Assembly: GCA_034509735.1 (NCBI GenBank) | Contig: JACGWO010000001.1 | Coordinates: 16,756,854-16,820,853 of the forward strand | Length of the DNA: 64,000 nucleotides | Reading direction: 5' to 3' | Origin: Sesamum alatum | Lineage: Eukaryota; Streptophyta; Magnoliopsida; Lamiales; Pedaliaceae | Shown: positions 22,488 to 33,572 of the stretch, one piece after another | Position numbering within the stretch: the stretch's first letter is position 1 | Layout of the letters: each line of letters starts with the position of its first letter | Made by a program: the position numbers and the translations under genes | The notes under the pieces: model-generated | Database searches by the model: none | Told to the model about the DNA's origin: nothing | The model's input: the letters and a program-made list of their open reading frames with translations, nothing else

Positions 22488-25400
22488 TATAGTCTATACC
22501 ATCATTCAGTAAGAGTGTTAAATAAATAAACATAAAATTTAATGATTTGGATTAAAAAAATTGAAGAACTTTAATACAAATAAAAACGTATAAACTAAAT
22601 AACAGGGCAATAAATGCAAAATCTTAGTTTACTTATTCTAATCGAAATTGGAAAAAAAAAATAGATGTTGATAAACTATTATCAGATAAAAATATATATA
22701 TTCATTTAGTGATCAAGTAGAAAATCATGATTTTGATTGAATGAAATTATGAAATTAAAAAGAAAATAATATGACCGAATTATTCTAGTTAATGATAAAT
22801 ATTTAAATAGAAAAATTATTAATAAGAGCAAATAAATGGACTATAAAATTACAAAATTTTTAAGAAGTAAATATAAGAATACATCATCTAATTCTCCATC
22901 ATGTAATATTTTAGGGATGAAGAAAAGAAAATTAATTAAACTACAAAAGAAAAATACATAAGTAATGTGAAATTGGACATCAAAAGGCAAAAGAATAAAA
23001 AAAAAAACAGTAATGCATTAGGAAAATAAGCTAGTGTTGCTATATTAGGTTGTCCTTTACATTAATGAAAAATATAATATCATGTATACTTTGAAAAGCC
23101 TTTATTTTTTAAAAACAATTATACATAAATTTGAAATTAAAAAATTCGTATATTTATCAAGTATGACCACCCTTTTTAGATAAATACAAATTTATTTTTA
23201 ATTTAAAATATATGAGTTTTCTAACCAATTAGATTTTTTCTTTATAATTAAAAAATTCATAATCACTAGAAATTAGTATTGAGTCAAAATTAGTTCGATT
23301 GTGGTCAAACTTCGTTTTGCTATATATATATAGATATAATCTATACCATCATTCAATAAGAGTGTTAAATAAATAAACATGAAATTTAATTATCAGGATT
23401 TGAAAAATTGGAGAACTTTAATACAAATATAAATGTATAAACTAAATAACATGGCAATAAATACAAAATCTTAGTTTACTTATTCTAATCGAAATTGAAA
23501 AAACAAAAGATGTTGATAAACTATTATCAGATAAAAATATATATAGTCATTTAGTGATCAAGTAGAAAATCATGATTTTGATTGAATGAAAATTATGAAA
23601 TTAAAAAAAAAAATAATATGACTGGATTATTCTAGTTAATGATAAATATTTAAACAGAAAAATTATTAATAAGAGAAAATAAATAGACTATAAAATTACA
23701 AAATTTTTAAGAAGTAAATATAAGAATACATCATGTAATTCTCCATCATGTAATATTCTAGGGATGAAGAAAAGAAAATTAATTAAAATACAAAAGAAAA
23801 ATACATAAGTAATGTGAAATTGGACATCAAAAGGCAAAAGAATAAAAAAAATTAGTAATGCATCAGGGAAATAAGCTAGTGCTGGTATATCAGGTTGCCC
23901 TTTACATTAATGAAAAATATAATATCATGTATACTTTGAGAAGCCTTTATTTTTTAAAAACAATTATACATAAATTTAAAATTAAAAAATTCGTATATTT
24001 ATCTAGTATGACCACCCTTTTTAGATAAAATACAAATTTATTTTTAATTTAAAATATATGAGATTTCTAACCAATTAAATTTTTCTTTATAATTAAAAAA
24101 TTCAAATCACCATAAATTAGTATTGAGTCAAAAATTAGTTCGATTGTGGTCAAACTTCATTTTGCTATATATATATAGATATAGTCTATACCATCATTCA
24201 ATAAGAGTGTTAAATAAATAAACATAAAATTTAATGATCGGGATTTAAAAAATTGGAGAACTTTAATACAAATAAAAATGTATAAACTAAATAACATGGC
24301 AATAAAAGCAAAATCTTAGTTTACTTATTCTAATCGAAATTGAAAAAACAAAAGATGTTGATAAATTATTATCAGATAAAAATATATATATTCATTTAGT
24401 GATCAAGTAGAAAATCATGATTTTGATTGAATGAAATTATGAAATTAAAAAGAAAATAATAGGACCGGATTATTCTAGTTAATGATAAATATTTAAATAG
24501 AAAAATTATTAATAAGATCAAATAAATAGACTATAAAATTACAAAATATTGAAGAAGTAAATATAAGAATACATCATGTAATTCTCCATCGTGTAATATT
24601 TTAGGGATGAAGAAAAGAAAATTAACTAAAATACAAAAGGAAAATACATAAGTAATGTGAAATTGGACATAAAAAAGTAAAAGAATAAAAAAAATAGTAA
24701 TGCATCAGGAAAATAAACTAGTGCTACTATATCAGGTTGCCCTTTACATTAATGAAAAATATAATATCATGTATACTTTGAGAAGCCTTTATTTTTTAAA
24801 AACAATTATACATAAATTTGAAATTAAAAAATTTATATATTTATCAAGTATGACCACCCTTTTTAGATAAATACAAATTTATTTTTAATTTAAAATATAT
24901 GAGATTTCTAACCAATTAGATTTTTTCTTTATAATTAAAAAAAATTCAAAATCACCAGAAATTCGTATTGAGTCTAAATTAGTTCAATTCCGGTCAAACT
25001 TTGTTTTGCTACATATATATATATATATATATAGTCTATACCATCATTCGATAAGAGTGTTAGATAAATAAATAAACATGAAATTAATGATCAGGATTTG
25101 AAAAATTGGAGAACTTTAATACAAATAAAAAACGTATAAACTAAATAACAAGACAATAAATGAAAAATCTTGCCAATGAGGCCTAGCTCAGTTGGCGAAA
25201 CTGAGGCTCCATGATCCTAGAGGTTATGGGTTCGAATCCCCTGCGTGGGATGATATTATTTCTACTGTATAGTAGGTTTATTTGTTGTTGTTATAGCAAG
25301 ATGTTAGTTTATGTGATAGTGTCGATATGATTATTGTAATTGTCTCTGTTCAATATTGATACTGACATGACTGGTTGTAATCACTTTATTTCAATTAATA

Positions 25401-26118
25401 AAAATTCATCGCTTCCAACTTAAAAAAAAATACTAAATCTTAGTTTACTTATTCTAATTGAAATTGGATAAAAAAAGAGGTTGATAAACTATTATCAAAT
25501 AAAAATATATATTCATCTAGTGATTAAGTAGAGAAATCATGATTTTGATTGAATGAAATAGTGAAATTAAAAATAAAATAATATGACCGGATTATTCTAG
25601 GTAATGATAAATATTTAAATAGAAAAATCATTAATAAGGGCAAATAAATAGACTATAAAATTACAAAATTTTGAAGAATTAAATATAAGAATACATCATG
25701 TAATATTTGAGAGAAGAAGAAAAGAAAATTAACTAAAATACAAAAGAAAAATACATAAGTATTGTGAAATTGGACATCAAAAAGTAAAAGAATAAAAAAA
25801 AATGGTAATGTATCAGGAAAATAAGCTAGTGCTGCTATATCAAGTTGCCCTTTACATTAATGAAAAATATAAAATCATGTATACTTTGAGAAACCTTTAT
25901 TTTTTTTTAAAAAAATAATTATACATAAATTTAAAATTAAAAAATTCATATATTTATCAAGTATGATCACCCTTTTTAGATAAATACAAATTTATTTTTA
26001 ATTTAAAATATATGAAATTTCTAATTAATTAGATTTTTTTTTGTAATTAAAAAATTCAAAATCACTGAAAATTAGTATTGAATCAAAATTAGCTCAATCA
26101 CGATCAAACTTCGTTTTT
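22488..26118 (-). repeat. Tandem array of four more Helitron 5'-end units
   Basis: Units lie at 22488-23334, 23335-24179, 24180 to about 25028, and about 25029-26118. The first three are ~847 bases; the last contains a SINE and is ~815 bases without it. They share a version with TTTTAGGGATGAAGAAAAG that also occurs in the units at 10168 and 12709. The outer 5' terminus expected at the right end is lost: after GTTTTTGCT at about 26118 the sequence changes to unrelated DNA. Confidence 0.85.
25172..25434 (+). mobile_element. tRNA-derived SINE
   Basis: The head is tRNA-like: GAGGCCTAGCTCAGTTGGC contains the A box (TAGCTCAGTTGG) and GGTTATGGGTTCGAATCCCC the B box (GGTTCGAATCC), at proper spacing for an internal polymerase III promoter. 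The tail has T-rich stretches and ends in a short A run. The element is flanked by AAATCTT at 25165-25171 and 25435-25441, a 7-base target duplication, and it splits the array motif otherwise reading GCAAAATCTTAGTTTACTT. All three signs fit a plant SINE of ~263 bases. Confidence 0.85.
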
Positions 26119-28179
26119 GCTCTAACGTAATACATTTTTAAAAATATATATTTCCGCACATAATATGAATATACACGCTAATATATAAAATATAAATTAA
26201 ATCGAATTATGAAGTTCGGAGCCCAAGTAAGCAAATCAAATCAAATTAAATCCATCCAAAATATATAATATTAAAATCTATGGCGATTTATAGTTGACCA
26301 ACAAGTTATTGAAGTTTGCAAGAAACAAACTCACACTGTATTTTATTTTTTCAATTCAATTAGAAGTAGAATATATAATTCATACAAATATATATATTTA
26401 TATTGATTGATCAATTATAATATTCAGCATATCAATTTATCGAGACTGATTAAATGTAAAATAAACAATTATAACTATATAAGTCAAATTTAAAATCAAT
26501 ATTTGATTATCATTGAGCCAATGCCTTATCGAGAAAAATTGAAAAAAAATCGCATATTTGATTACCATAATTTGATCTAATTTGGATAGTATGAACACAT
26601 ACATATTTATACATAATTCTCTTCTAATGCAAATTATAATATTAAAATTGGATAAAATGATTAAAAAAAACTAAATGTATGAAATAAGTCAATCGTCATT
26701 TTTCACGTTGATGACTCATAATTGAGCAAAACTAATTTCAAAATAAAGTCCAAAAATTTGAGGGCCCTACAGCAAATATGAAAGCAAATCTCCAACGTCC
26801 TTTTCGCCCTTACTGGTCCACGTGTCACATCAGATTCGGTACACCTTCTATATTTAGCACACATAGTTTCTGGTATTTTATCCTATCACAGTTTCTTCAA
26901 AATCGCTCCATGTTATCTTGTGGGGCCCAAATAGATAAGCTGACAAACAACATATCTCAAAGTCAAAGGTCAATATTAATTCCCTCCATTCAGATATGGT
27001 AATTGCACGTCGATCTATTGTGATTTGAAAAATTATACTTAATATTTTTATTTTTATTTTCATTCAATAAATATATTTTTTAATTAATAAATTTAATAAA
27101 AAAATATAACATCAGCAAAAATATTGAATGAAAATTCATTTTTGTCCTTGGATGACTTATTACAAGTCGGATAATATATATATATATATATATACTTTTT
27201 ATCAAACTATCCTTATACGTTTCACATACTTATGTATGTGAGTTTCTTCCTATAATTAAATTAAATCATAAGAATAATAGTGTAATATATTTAATATATT
27301 TAAAGTATTATTTATATTAAATAATTTTTAATTAATAAATAAAGTAGACCAGTCAAAATAAATTTAATTCTTAACATATATATACACTATTTGTTTTTAT
27401 TTCGAACATATTTATATACTATAAAACTGTATATATATACATTATATTATGTAATTTAACTAAATTTTTAGAAGTCATATATTTTGATAACTCAATCGTA
27501 AAAACATATCACTATGATAACATAAATATAGTATTTATATCCCTTGTGATATTTTAATAATAGCAAAAAATATTTCCTAACAATTTTGTCTTCTTAATCT
27601 AAATTATCTGTTTATTTCTACACATATAGGGCGTCAATTTTGTCTGTTTAGTGTTTCAAATTTTCATATTCTTTTTTAATTTTTTTTAGCCACATATTAT
27701 GAGTAGATAAGTAAATTGATTACTTTTATTAGTGAGTCTTGACATCTTTTATAACTAGAGGATACTAGTAATTTTTCAAACTACAGGGCGTCTACGTGTA
27801 ATTACACCAAACCTCCAAGGATGAAAATGTAATTATCCCTAATAATAATGTTTAGTCTAATGATTAGCTAGGATCATTTTAATAAATTTGAGGTCATAGG
27901 TTCAAATTCCATTATATATATATATATATTGCTCACTTTATTTAGATTATTTATAATGATATTTATCTCACTTAATTTAATTTATTGTAACATAAATTTA
28001 ATTGATCAAATCGATATATTTACTATTTATTGATATTCATATAAATCATGTAATCACCAACTCTATTTAGAAAAAAAAAAAAAAGAAAACCAGATTTTGT
28101 CGGTAAAGTCTACAAACTTTTGATTTGACAGAATAATTTGGTTTTGCGTTCTGTACATGTTGATATTTTTCTATTTTCA
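26119..28179. other. AT-rich intergenic DNA
   Basis: No coding region is visible. A GC-richer island at about 26760-26990 includes CCACGTGTCACATCAG (a G-box/ABRE-like sequence), but no gene follows it. The stretch 27000-27180 resembles 30040-30230 (shared motifs GTGATTT, TTCATTCAATAAAT or TCCGTCCAATAAAT, and GAATGAAAATTCAT), so both are copies of one diverged dispersed repeat. Short TA runs occur at 27175-27195 and 27910-27930. Confidence 0.6.
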
Positions 28180-28402
28180 GGATAAATTTTATTGATATAG
28201 CTAATATTTGATTACACACACAAAAAAAATTGAAATTTATAAATATATATTTTGAAGTTGTAGTTATAGCTACAAGTAGACCTCCTATTCAATAGCAAAA
28301 AATTTACATAAACTTTCCTTGAGGGGTATATTGTAGTTTTACAAAGGTCAGGAGCATTTGTGTAATTAGGTTGAACATCGCGGGATGTCAATATAATTTA
28401 TC
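28180..28402. mobile_element. Small MITE, GATAAATT termini
   Basis: The left end reads GATAAATTTTATTGATAT, and the right end in reverse reads GATAAATTATATTGACAT. The element is ~223 bases and non-coding. No convincing target duplication is visible, so the class is uncertain; the termini resemble the GGGTAAATTATATTGACAT family just to the right. Confidence 0.5.
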
Positions 28403-28448
28403 TTTTTTTTTAATAATAATTTTGGCATGTATTGTGTATTTAGTATTA

Positions 28449-28673
28449 GGGTAAATTATATTGACATGCATTCAGGTTATTTTCAAATACACATATATGT
28501 ATTTTGTGAAATTACAAGTACACTCCCTTAGGGAATGTTTGTGGAAACTTTTGCATTGAATATGCGTATACTTGTAATTACAACTACAATGCCAGAGGAT
28601 GCAATTGTAATTTTGTAAAGACGGGATTTTTGTGTATTTTGATATAACCTCAGGGCTGTCTATGTATTTGCCC
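28449..28673. mobile_element. Small GGGTAAATTA-type MITE
   Basis: The left end GGGTAAATTATATTGACATG and the right end, reversed, GGGCAAATACATAGACAG form imperfect inverted termini. Inside, the left half carries AATTACAAGTACACTCCC and the right half complementary-style motifs (GGATGCAATTGTAATTT), as in foldback MITEs. The flanking 9-mers TTAGTATTA and TTATTATTT match only partly, so this is a degraded copy. Confidence 0.5.
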
Positions 28674-30277
28674 TTATTATTTGTTTAATAAATATAATTT
28701 TCTTCATATTTATTCATTTACATTTGTATTAACAGAAAAATTGTTTTTTTCTATCTTTTCTGAGAAATTTGTTAGATTAATAATTATTCTCTTGTCCAAA
28801 TTCCATTAGAAAAATAAATTAAGAAGGATATTTCCAAATGTCAACATAAATTTCAAATGGGATATATATTTTTCTTCTACAATTTAAAACTTATTCACTA
28901 AAAAAGATATTTGGGAAAATACCTTTTAATAACATAATTCTGAACATGTAATTTAAAATATTAAAAATAAAATTTGCTCCATAGTTAAATAAGCTAAATC
29001 ATGTCAAAGATAAATAAATTGAACATAGTCATATATATGGCACAAATACAGTATAAATTATTATCAATTATATTGAGTTATAAATACCGAGTCAATTGTA
29101 TTTATATGATTATAACTTCACTAAAAAAATTTATTGATTTAAGAGAACCCAACATCAATATTACAAGTCAAAGACAATATATAGTATTTGAATGGATAAA
29201 TATAAACAAATATATTTTTTAAAATATAAAGAATGAGTGAATACATTACTTTAACAATAATATTTTTATTACTTAATATTGATATTAAAAACTTGAATTT
29301 TCGCTATAGGACCTCTTATACGGAATCAATTATAAGTATAATAAACTATTAATTGATATTAAAAAAATAAAGCACGAATAGACCATCATAATGTCATGTA
29401 AAAAAATTAAAGAATTACTAATAAGATAGATAAATAGAAAAAATTATATTTTTGACAAAAAAAAAATTTCTCAATAAAATAAACCAAAATATTATACAGT
29501 ATCTATTAATTAATATCGAATAAAATATTTTTACTTTTCAAATAAATACACAACACATTGCTAAGGCGATGAAAATGCTAGTCAACAACTTTTTATAGAA
29601 AGCATTATTATATTTTGCTATTTTTAGATTTAAATTTATTAAAAGGAAATTTTTTAATGCATATCAATTTATCACAACTAAAATAATTTGGTATTGCAAT
29701 TAAAGAAATTAAACATTTTAGTTAATTTCTGGTAAGTAATTAATAATAAGGAAGAAATAGGTGAAAAGAAGTTTTTCATAAGAATTTAAAATATAAAAAT
29801 AAAATTTGATCACCATAAAGCTTGTCTTGAAATATGCTCGATGATCATTAATACTATATATGTTAATTATGAAACATATATACCAAAAATCTCCTACATG
29901 AGAACATAGAAAAAATAAAATTAAAAATTAATTTGTCCACCTCATGATCCACATGGGAGATAAATGAAATCATAAGGTGGAATTTATTTTAAATAGGGAT
30001 AATTAAAATGTTCTTCATCGATGTTTGGTGTAGTTATGCGTAAATCCACTGTGATTTTGAGAAAATTATATTTAGTACTTTTAACGTTTGTTTCCGTCCA
30101 ATAAATAGATCACCGCTAGCCAAAATTCACAAAATTTACTGATATTAGCAAAAAGTAGAATGAAAATTCATATTTAGTTCCCGATTGACTGTTTATTAAC
30201 TTATTACAGATCAAATCAATCTTTTAATACTTTACATTTATCCAAGATATATATATATATATATATATATTTAAAAA
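28674..30277. other. AT-rich intergenic DNA
   Basis: There is no plausible gene; the short plus-strand open frame at 29001-29222 has no recognisable domain and has AT-biased random composition. The stretch 30040-30230 is the second copy of the diverged repeat also seen near 27000-27180. A (TA)n run at 30247-30270 precedes the next MITE. Confidence 0.6.
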
Positions 30278-30703
30278 GGGTAAATTACAACAACCTCTCT
30301 TGGGGTTTGGCATAATTACAAATACCCCCTCATTATTTGAAAAATTACAAATACCCCCTGAGGTTTGTAATTTTTAAACAAAGACTTAATATTGACCATT
30401 TTGCCCTTGAACTTTTAGTTACAATTAAAGAAAAATCAACCGAGACAAATTGCATTATTGCTCCCCTGTGTAAAAAAGCATAAGAAACCTCTTCCTGCGT
30501 ATAGTAGTCCAAAAAAATTCAAAAAAGTTTAAGAATAATTTAGTTTGCATAAGGGCATTTTGGTCAGTTCACCCATAAAATGAATGAAAATGGGTTATAT
30601 GTTAGACGGTTACAAATCTCAGGGGGGTATTTATAATTTTTCAAACAATGAGGTAATATTTGTAATTATGTCAAACCTTAGAAAAGGTAGTTTTAATTTA
30701 CTC
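30278..30703. mobile_element. Mutator-type MITE upstream of the bicupin gene
   Basis: The left end is GGGTAAATTACAACAACC and the right end, reversed, is GAGTAAATTAAAACTACC. Both arms continue with matching motifs (GGTTTGGCATAATTACAAAT against the reverse of ATTTGTAATTATGTCAAACC). The flanks share TTTAAAAA, consistent with a Mutator-like duplication. It is ~426 bases, non-coding, and ends about 155 bases before the TATA box of the gene at 30960. A sister copy in the same orientation lies in intron 1 (31869-32296). Confidence 0.8.
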
Positions 30704-30858
30704 TTTAAAAATAATTATTTTAAAATTTTTAAATTAATTGTGCGCCTACATTCTAACATTTCACCCATTTGAGTGTGCCACACGTATTAATTTTCCTACA
30801 CGAATGCTCTCTTCAATAACTTTTCTTTAAAAAAAAAAATAGAATAAAATTCTTCTAT

Positions 30859-30867
30859 TATATATAG
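30859..30867 (+). promoter_or_regulatory. TATA box of the bicupin gene
   Basis: TTATATATAGG lies about 95 bases upstream of the start codon at 30960, a normal distance for a plant TATA box with a short 5' UTR. No other core element is obvious. Confidence 0.6.
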
Positions 30868-30959
30868 GGAGCACACACGATCCTGAAACATACACATCCA
30901 ATTATTGCTTGTGTGCAACCCAACTCAGCATACATACAGATACAGTTGATAACTTCATC

Positions 30960-33572
30960 ATGGAGTTTAACTTATCTCCCCAACCGGCCGACACCACCGT
31001 CTATGAAGGCGAAGCCGGCGGATACTACTCTTGGACAGGGGCCAAATCTCCGGCGATTCCCCAGGCGAAGGTCGCCGCCGGAAAACTGGTTCTGCGTCCG
31101 CGCGGCTTTGCTCCGCCTCACTGGTCAGACACTTTCAAGATCGGTTATGTTACCCAAGGTTTGTGCTGTCAACGTTACAAGCCATTGATCTTGAAATGCT
31201 GGTAGAGTGTTTGCTGAATTTTTTTAATTTAAAATATAATAAGATTTAGAGGGTGTTTGTCGAAATTTATTTAAAATATCTTATAAATTCATACATTTAG
31301 TAATATGTCAGATTTTATCTTAAGCATAAGTTTTTTAAGGTGTTTGGATAAAATTAGATTATTGAACTCACAATGTGTTATTAGTCATGATAATTTGTAA
31401 TTAATATGATTAAAGTTGAAGAAGTTTGTTAAAATCTTATAAATAAGTTGGTACTACAAAACAAAAATCGGTTTATAGCACACGTGATTCGCGAGGGTTA
31501 AAGAACATCGTGAGTTGAGACGACATTTAAATCTAATTTGTGACAGATAAAATTTGGTACGATACGGTTGATAAATGAAAAGTTAATCATATTATTGCTA
31601 ATTCTTAAGTTAGAAGAAAATTTATTATTGGCTAAGGACTAAAATTATAGAAAATAATTATCATTAATCATGGTTAAATAAAAAATCATTGCAAAAACCT
31701 ATATTATCCACCATGAAAACTCTTTCTGCTATGGTTATGAGCCATAGCAAATGTTTTTGTCATGATTTTTAGTCATGATAAATGTTTTAGCCACACTTGC
31801 AAATACCACGGTCGATTACCGTTGTATGACCGTGGTGAATGACTATTCACTACGGCTATTTGTATTTAGAGTAAATTACATCTACCTCCTATGAGGTTTG
31901 GCATAATTACAAATACTCCCTCGTTGTTTGAAAAATTACAAATACCCCCCTGAGGTTTGTAATTTTTAACCAAAGGCCTGAAATTGACCATTTTGTCCTT
32001 AAATTTTTTTATTAAAAATATAGAAAAATCGGCCAAGGCAAATTGCATTATTGCTCTACTGTATAAAAAACTTAAGAAACATTTCCCTACACATTGTAGT
32101 TCAAAAAAAATTTAAGAATTAAATAAAAATAATTCAGTGTATAAGGGCATTTTGGTCAGTTCATCCATACAAATGAATAAAAATGGGTTATTTGTTAGAC
32201 TGTCACAAAACTCAGGGGGAGTATTTATAACTTTTCAAACAACGAGGAGTATTTATAATTGTGTCAAACCTTAGGAGAGTTAGATATAATTTACCCTTGT
32301 ATTTAACCATGGTAATTAGCCATGGTTAAATATTAAGTTTTTTCTAGTGTTATGTGTAATTCTTCATCCATATATGTTAATAATATGGCTAATATTTTTT
32401 ATTAATCAACAGTTACTTTTTATGCAATGACAATAATTTGAAATAATATTTTATTATAATTATATATTATATTTATCTCATTATAAATATAAAATTATTA
32501 TTAGGGTCTATTTGTTCATAAATTACACAAAATAATGCAGAGTCTTCTAAGTTCAATAATGTAACCATTATAACACAGGTACATGCACAGTTGGCCTTAT
32601 CTCCCCAAATGACCCACAAGAGAAAGTTGTGATAATCAACAAAGGAGACGCCATTCCAGTGCATATAGGAGCTATCTCTTGGTGGTTCAACGGTGGAGAT
32701 TCCGATTTCACCATAATATTTCTAGGCGAGAGTAGCCAATCCTACAATCCAGGCCAGTTCGACTACTTTTTTCTGACAGGACCCATTGGTGTTCTGTCGG
32801 CCTTTTCCTCTGAATTTATTACTAAAATATTTCACCTGAAAGAATCCGAAACAAACAAGCTCGTGCACAGCCAAACTAATCCATTCCTTGTCAAGCTTGG
32901 TAAAGAAATAAATATGCCCAGTCAATCCAATTGCGACACTAGGGAATATGTTTTCAATCTGGATGACTTAATTTCTTCTGGAATTAATCATGCTGAAATA
33001 ACTGCTGAGAATTTTCCTCTGCTTGACAAAATCGGGCTGAGTGCTACTCTGGTGAAACTTGAACCCAAATCTGTATTGAACCCCTATTATCGTACGAATG
33101 GATCTCAAATCATTTATGTTATAAAAGGCGGTGGTCAGGTTCAAATCATGGGGCTTAATGGTACCCGAGTCTTGGATGCCGGCGTGCAAGAAGATCAGGC
33201 ATTTGTGGTGCCCAAGTTCTTCGCGGCAACTCAATTAGCCGGTGAACACGGAATGGAATTCTTTTCCGTTTCCACGTCTTCGAGGTAAGTTTAGGGTACT
33301 TTTTTTTTTTTTTTCCAATAAATAATCTAAAGAATGAGTTTAGGGTAACCTAAAAGAAATATTCTTTTACCAGTAAATAGTTGAAGTAAAGTGTTTTGAA
33401 TGAATTAAATTGAAAATGTTAAGCATTTGATACTTTTGGTTGCAGGCCGATAGTAGGGCAGTTGGCAGGGAAAGAATCAGCTTGGAATGCTTTATCTTCA
33501 CCTGTCCTTGAAGCTGCACTGAATGTATCTCCAGATTTCGTGGAATTTTTCAAGTCGAAGGTCAATTTGTAA
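30960..33572 (+). CDS. 11S-globulin-like bicupin (glutelin type-D 1-like), three exons
   Basis: Exons are 30960-31158, 32579-33284 and 33446-33572, all with GT-AG borders and phases that join cleanly, giving 343 residues. The protein begins MEFNLSPQPADTTVYEGE and has no signal peptide. It contains two cupin barrels, roughly residues 5-165 and 185-335. The first carries the PRGFAPPHWSD strand and the loop GDAIPVHIGAISWWFN; the second carries QIIYVIKGGGQVQIMG and DQAFVVPKFFAATQ. It resembles the leaderless legumin-like or glutelin type-D 1-like proteins of dicots rather than true storage 11S globulins: no secretory leader and no acidic/basic chain cleavage site is evident. The function of this subfamily is not well established; storage, stress or sugar-binding roles are only guesses. 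Intron 1 (1420 bases) has grown by MITE insertion. The frame is intact and the gene is probably active. Confidence 0.88.
31451..32353. mobile_element. Possible CACTA-like insertion in intron 1
   Basis: The right end reads, in reverse, CACTAGAAAAAACTTAAT, followed by subterminal copies of ACCATGG or CCATGGTTAAAT. The left end near 31451 reads TACTACAAAACAAAAATC. CACTA elements start CACTA(C/G)AAAAAA, so the ends are roughly compatible, but the left end has lost the first C and no clean 3-base duplication is seen. A Mutator-type MITE is nested in it. It is non-coding. Confidence 0.4.
31869..32296. mobile_element. Mutator-type MITE in intron 1 of the bicupin gene
   Basis: The termini are GAGTAAATTACATCTACC and, reversed, GGGTAAATTATATCTAAC. 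The perfect 9-base target duplication TTGTATTTA lies at 31860-31868 and 32297-32305. The arms contain the same GGTTTGGCATAATTACAAAT motif as the copy at 30278-30703, in the same orientation. At 428 bases it accounts for almost a third of intron 1. It introduces no visible splice-site competition. Confidence 0.88.

Noticed and set aside
25172..25260. Functional tRNA gene
   Set aside because: A and B boxes are present, but the arms do not pair properly, the element has a SINE body and A tail, and it is flanked by a target duplication.
5910..26118. Centromeric or heterochromatic satellite array
   Set aside because: Unit length (~840) and tandem order would allow it, but the units carry Helitron 5' termini, number only thirteen and connect to a Helitron 3' end.
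28990..29230. Small plus-strand gene at 29001-29222
   Set aside because: AT-rich, no domain, no splice or promoter context; not distinguishable from chance.
30909..31249. Alternative frames over exon 1 of the bicupin gene
   Set aside because: Only the frame starting at 30960 gives the cupin N terminus and splices in phase to exons 2 and 3.
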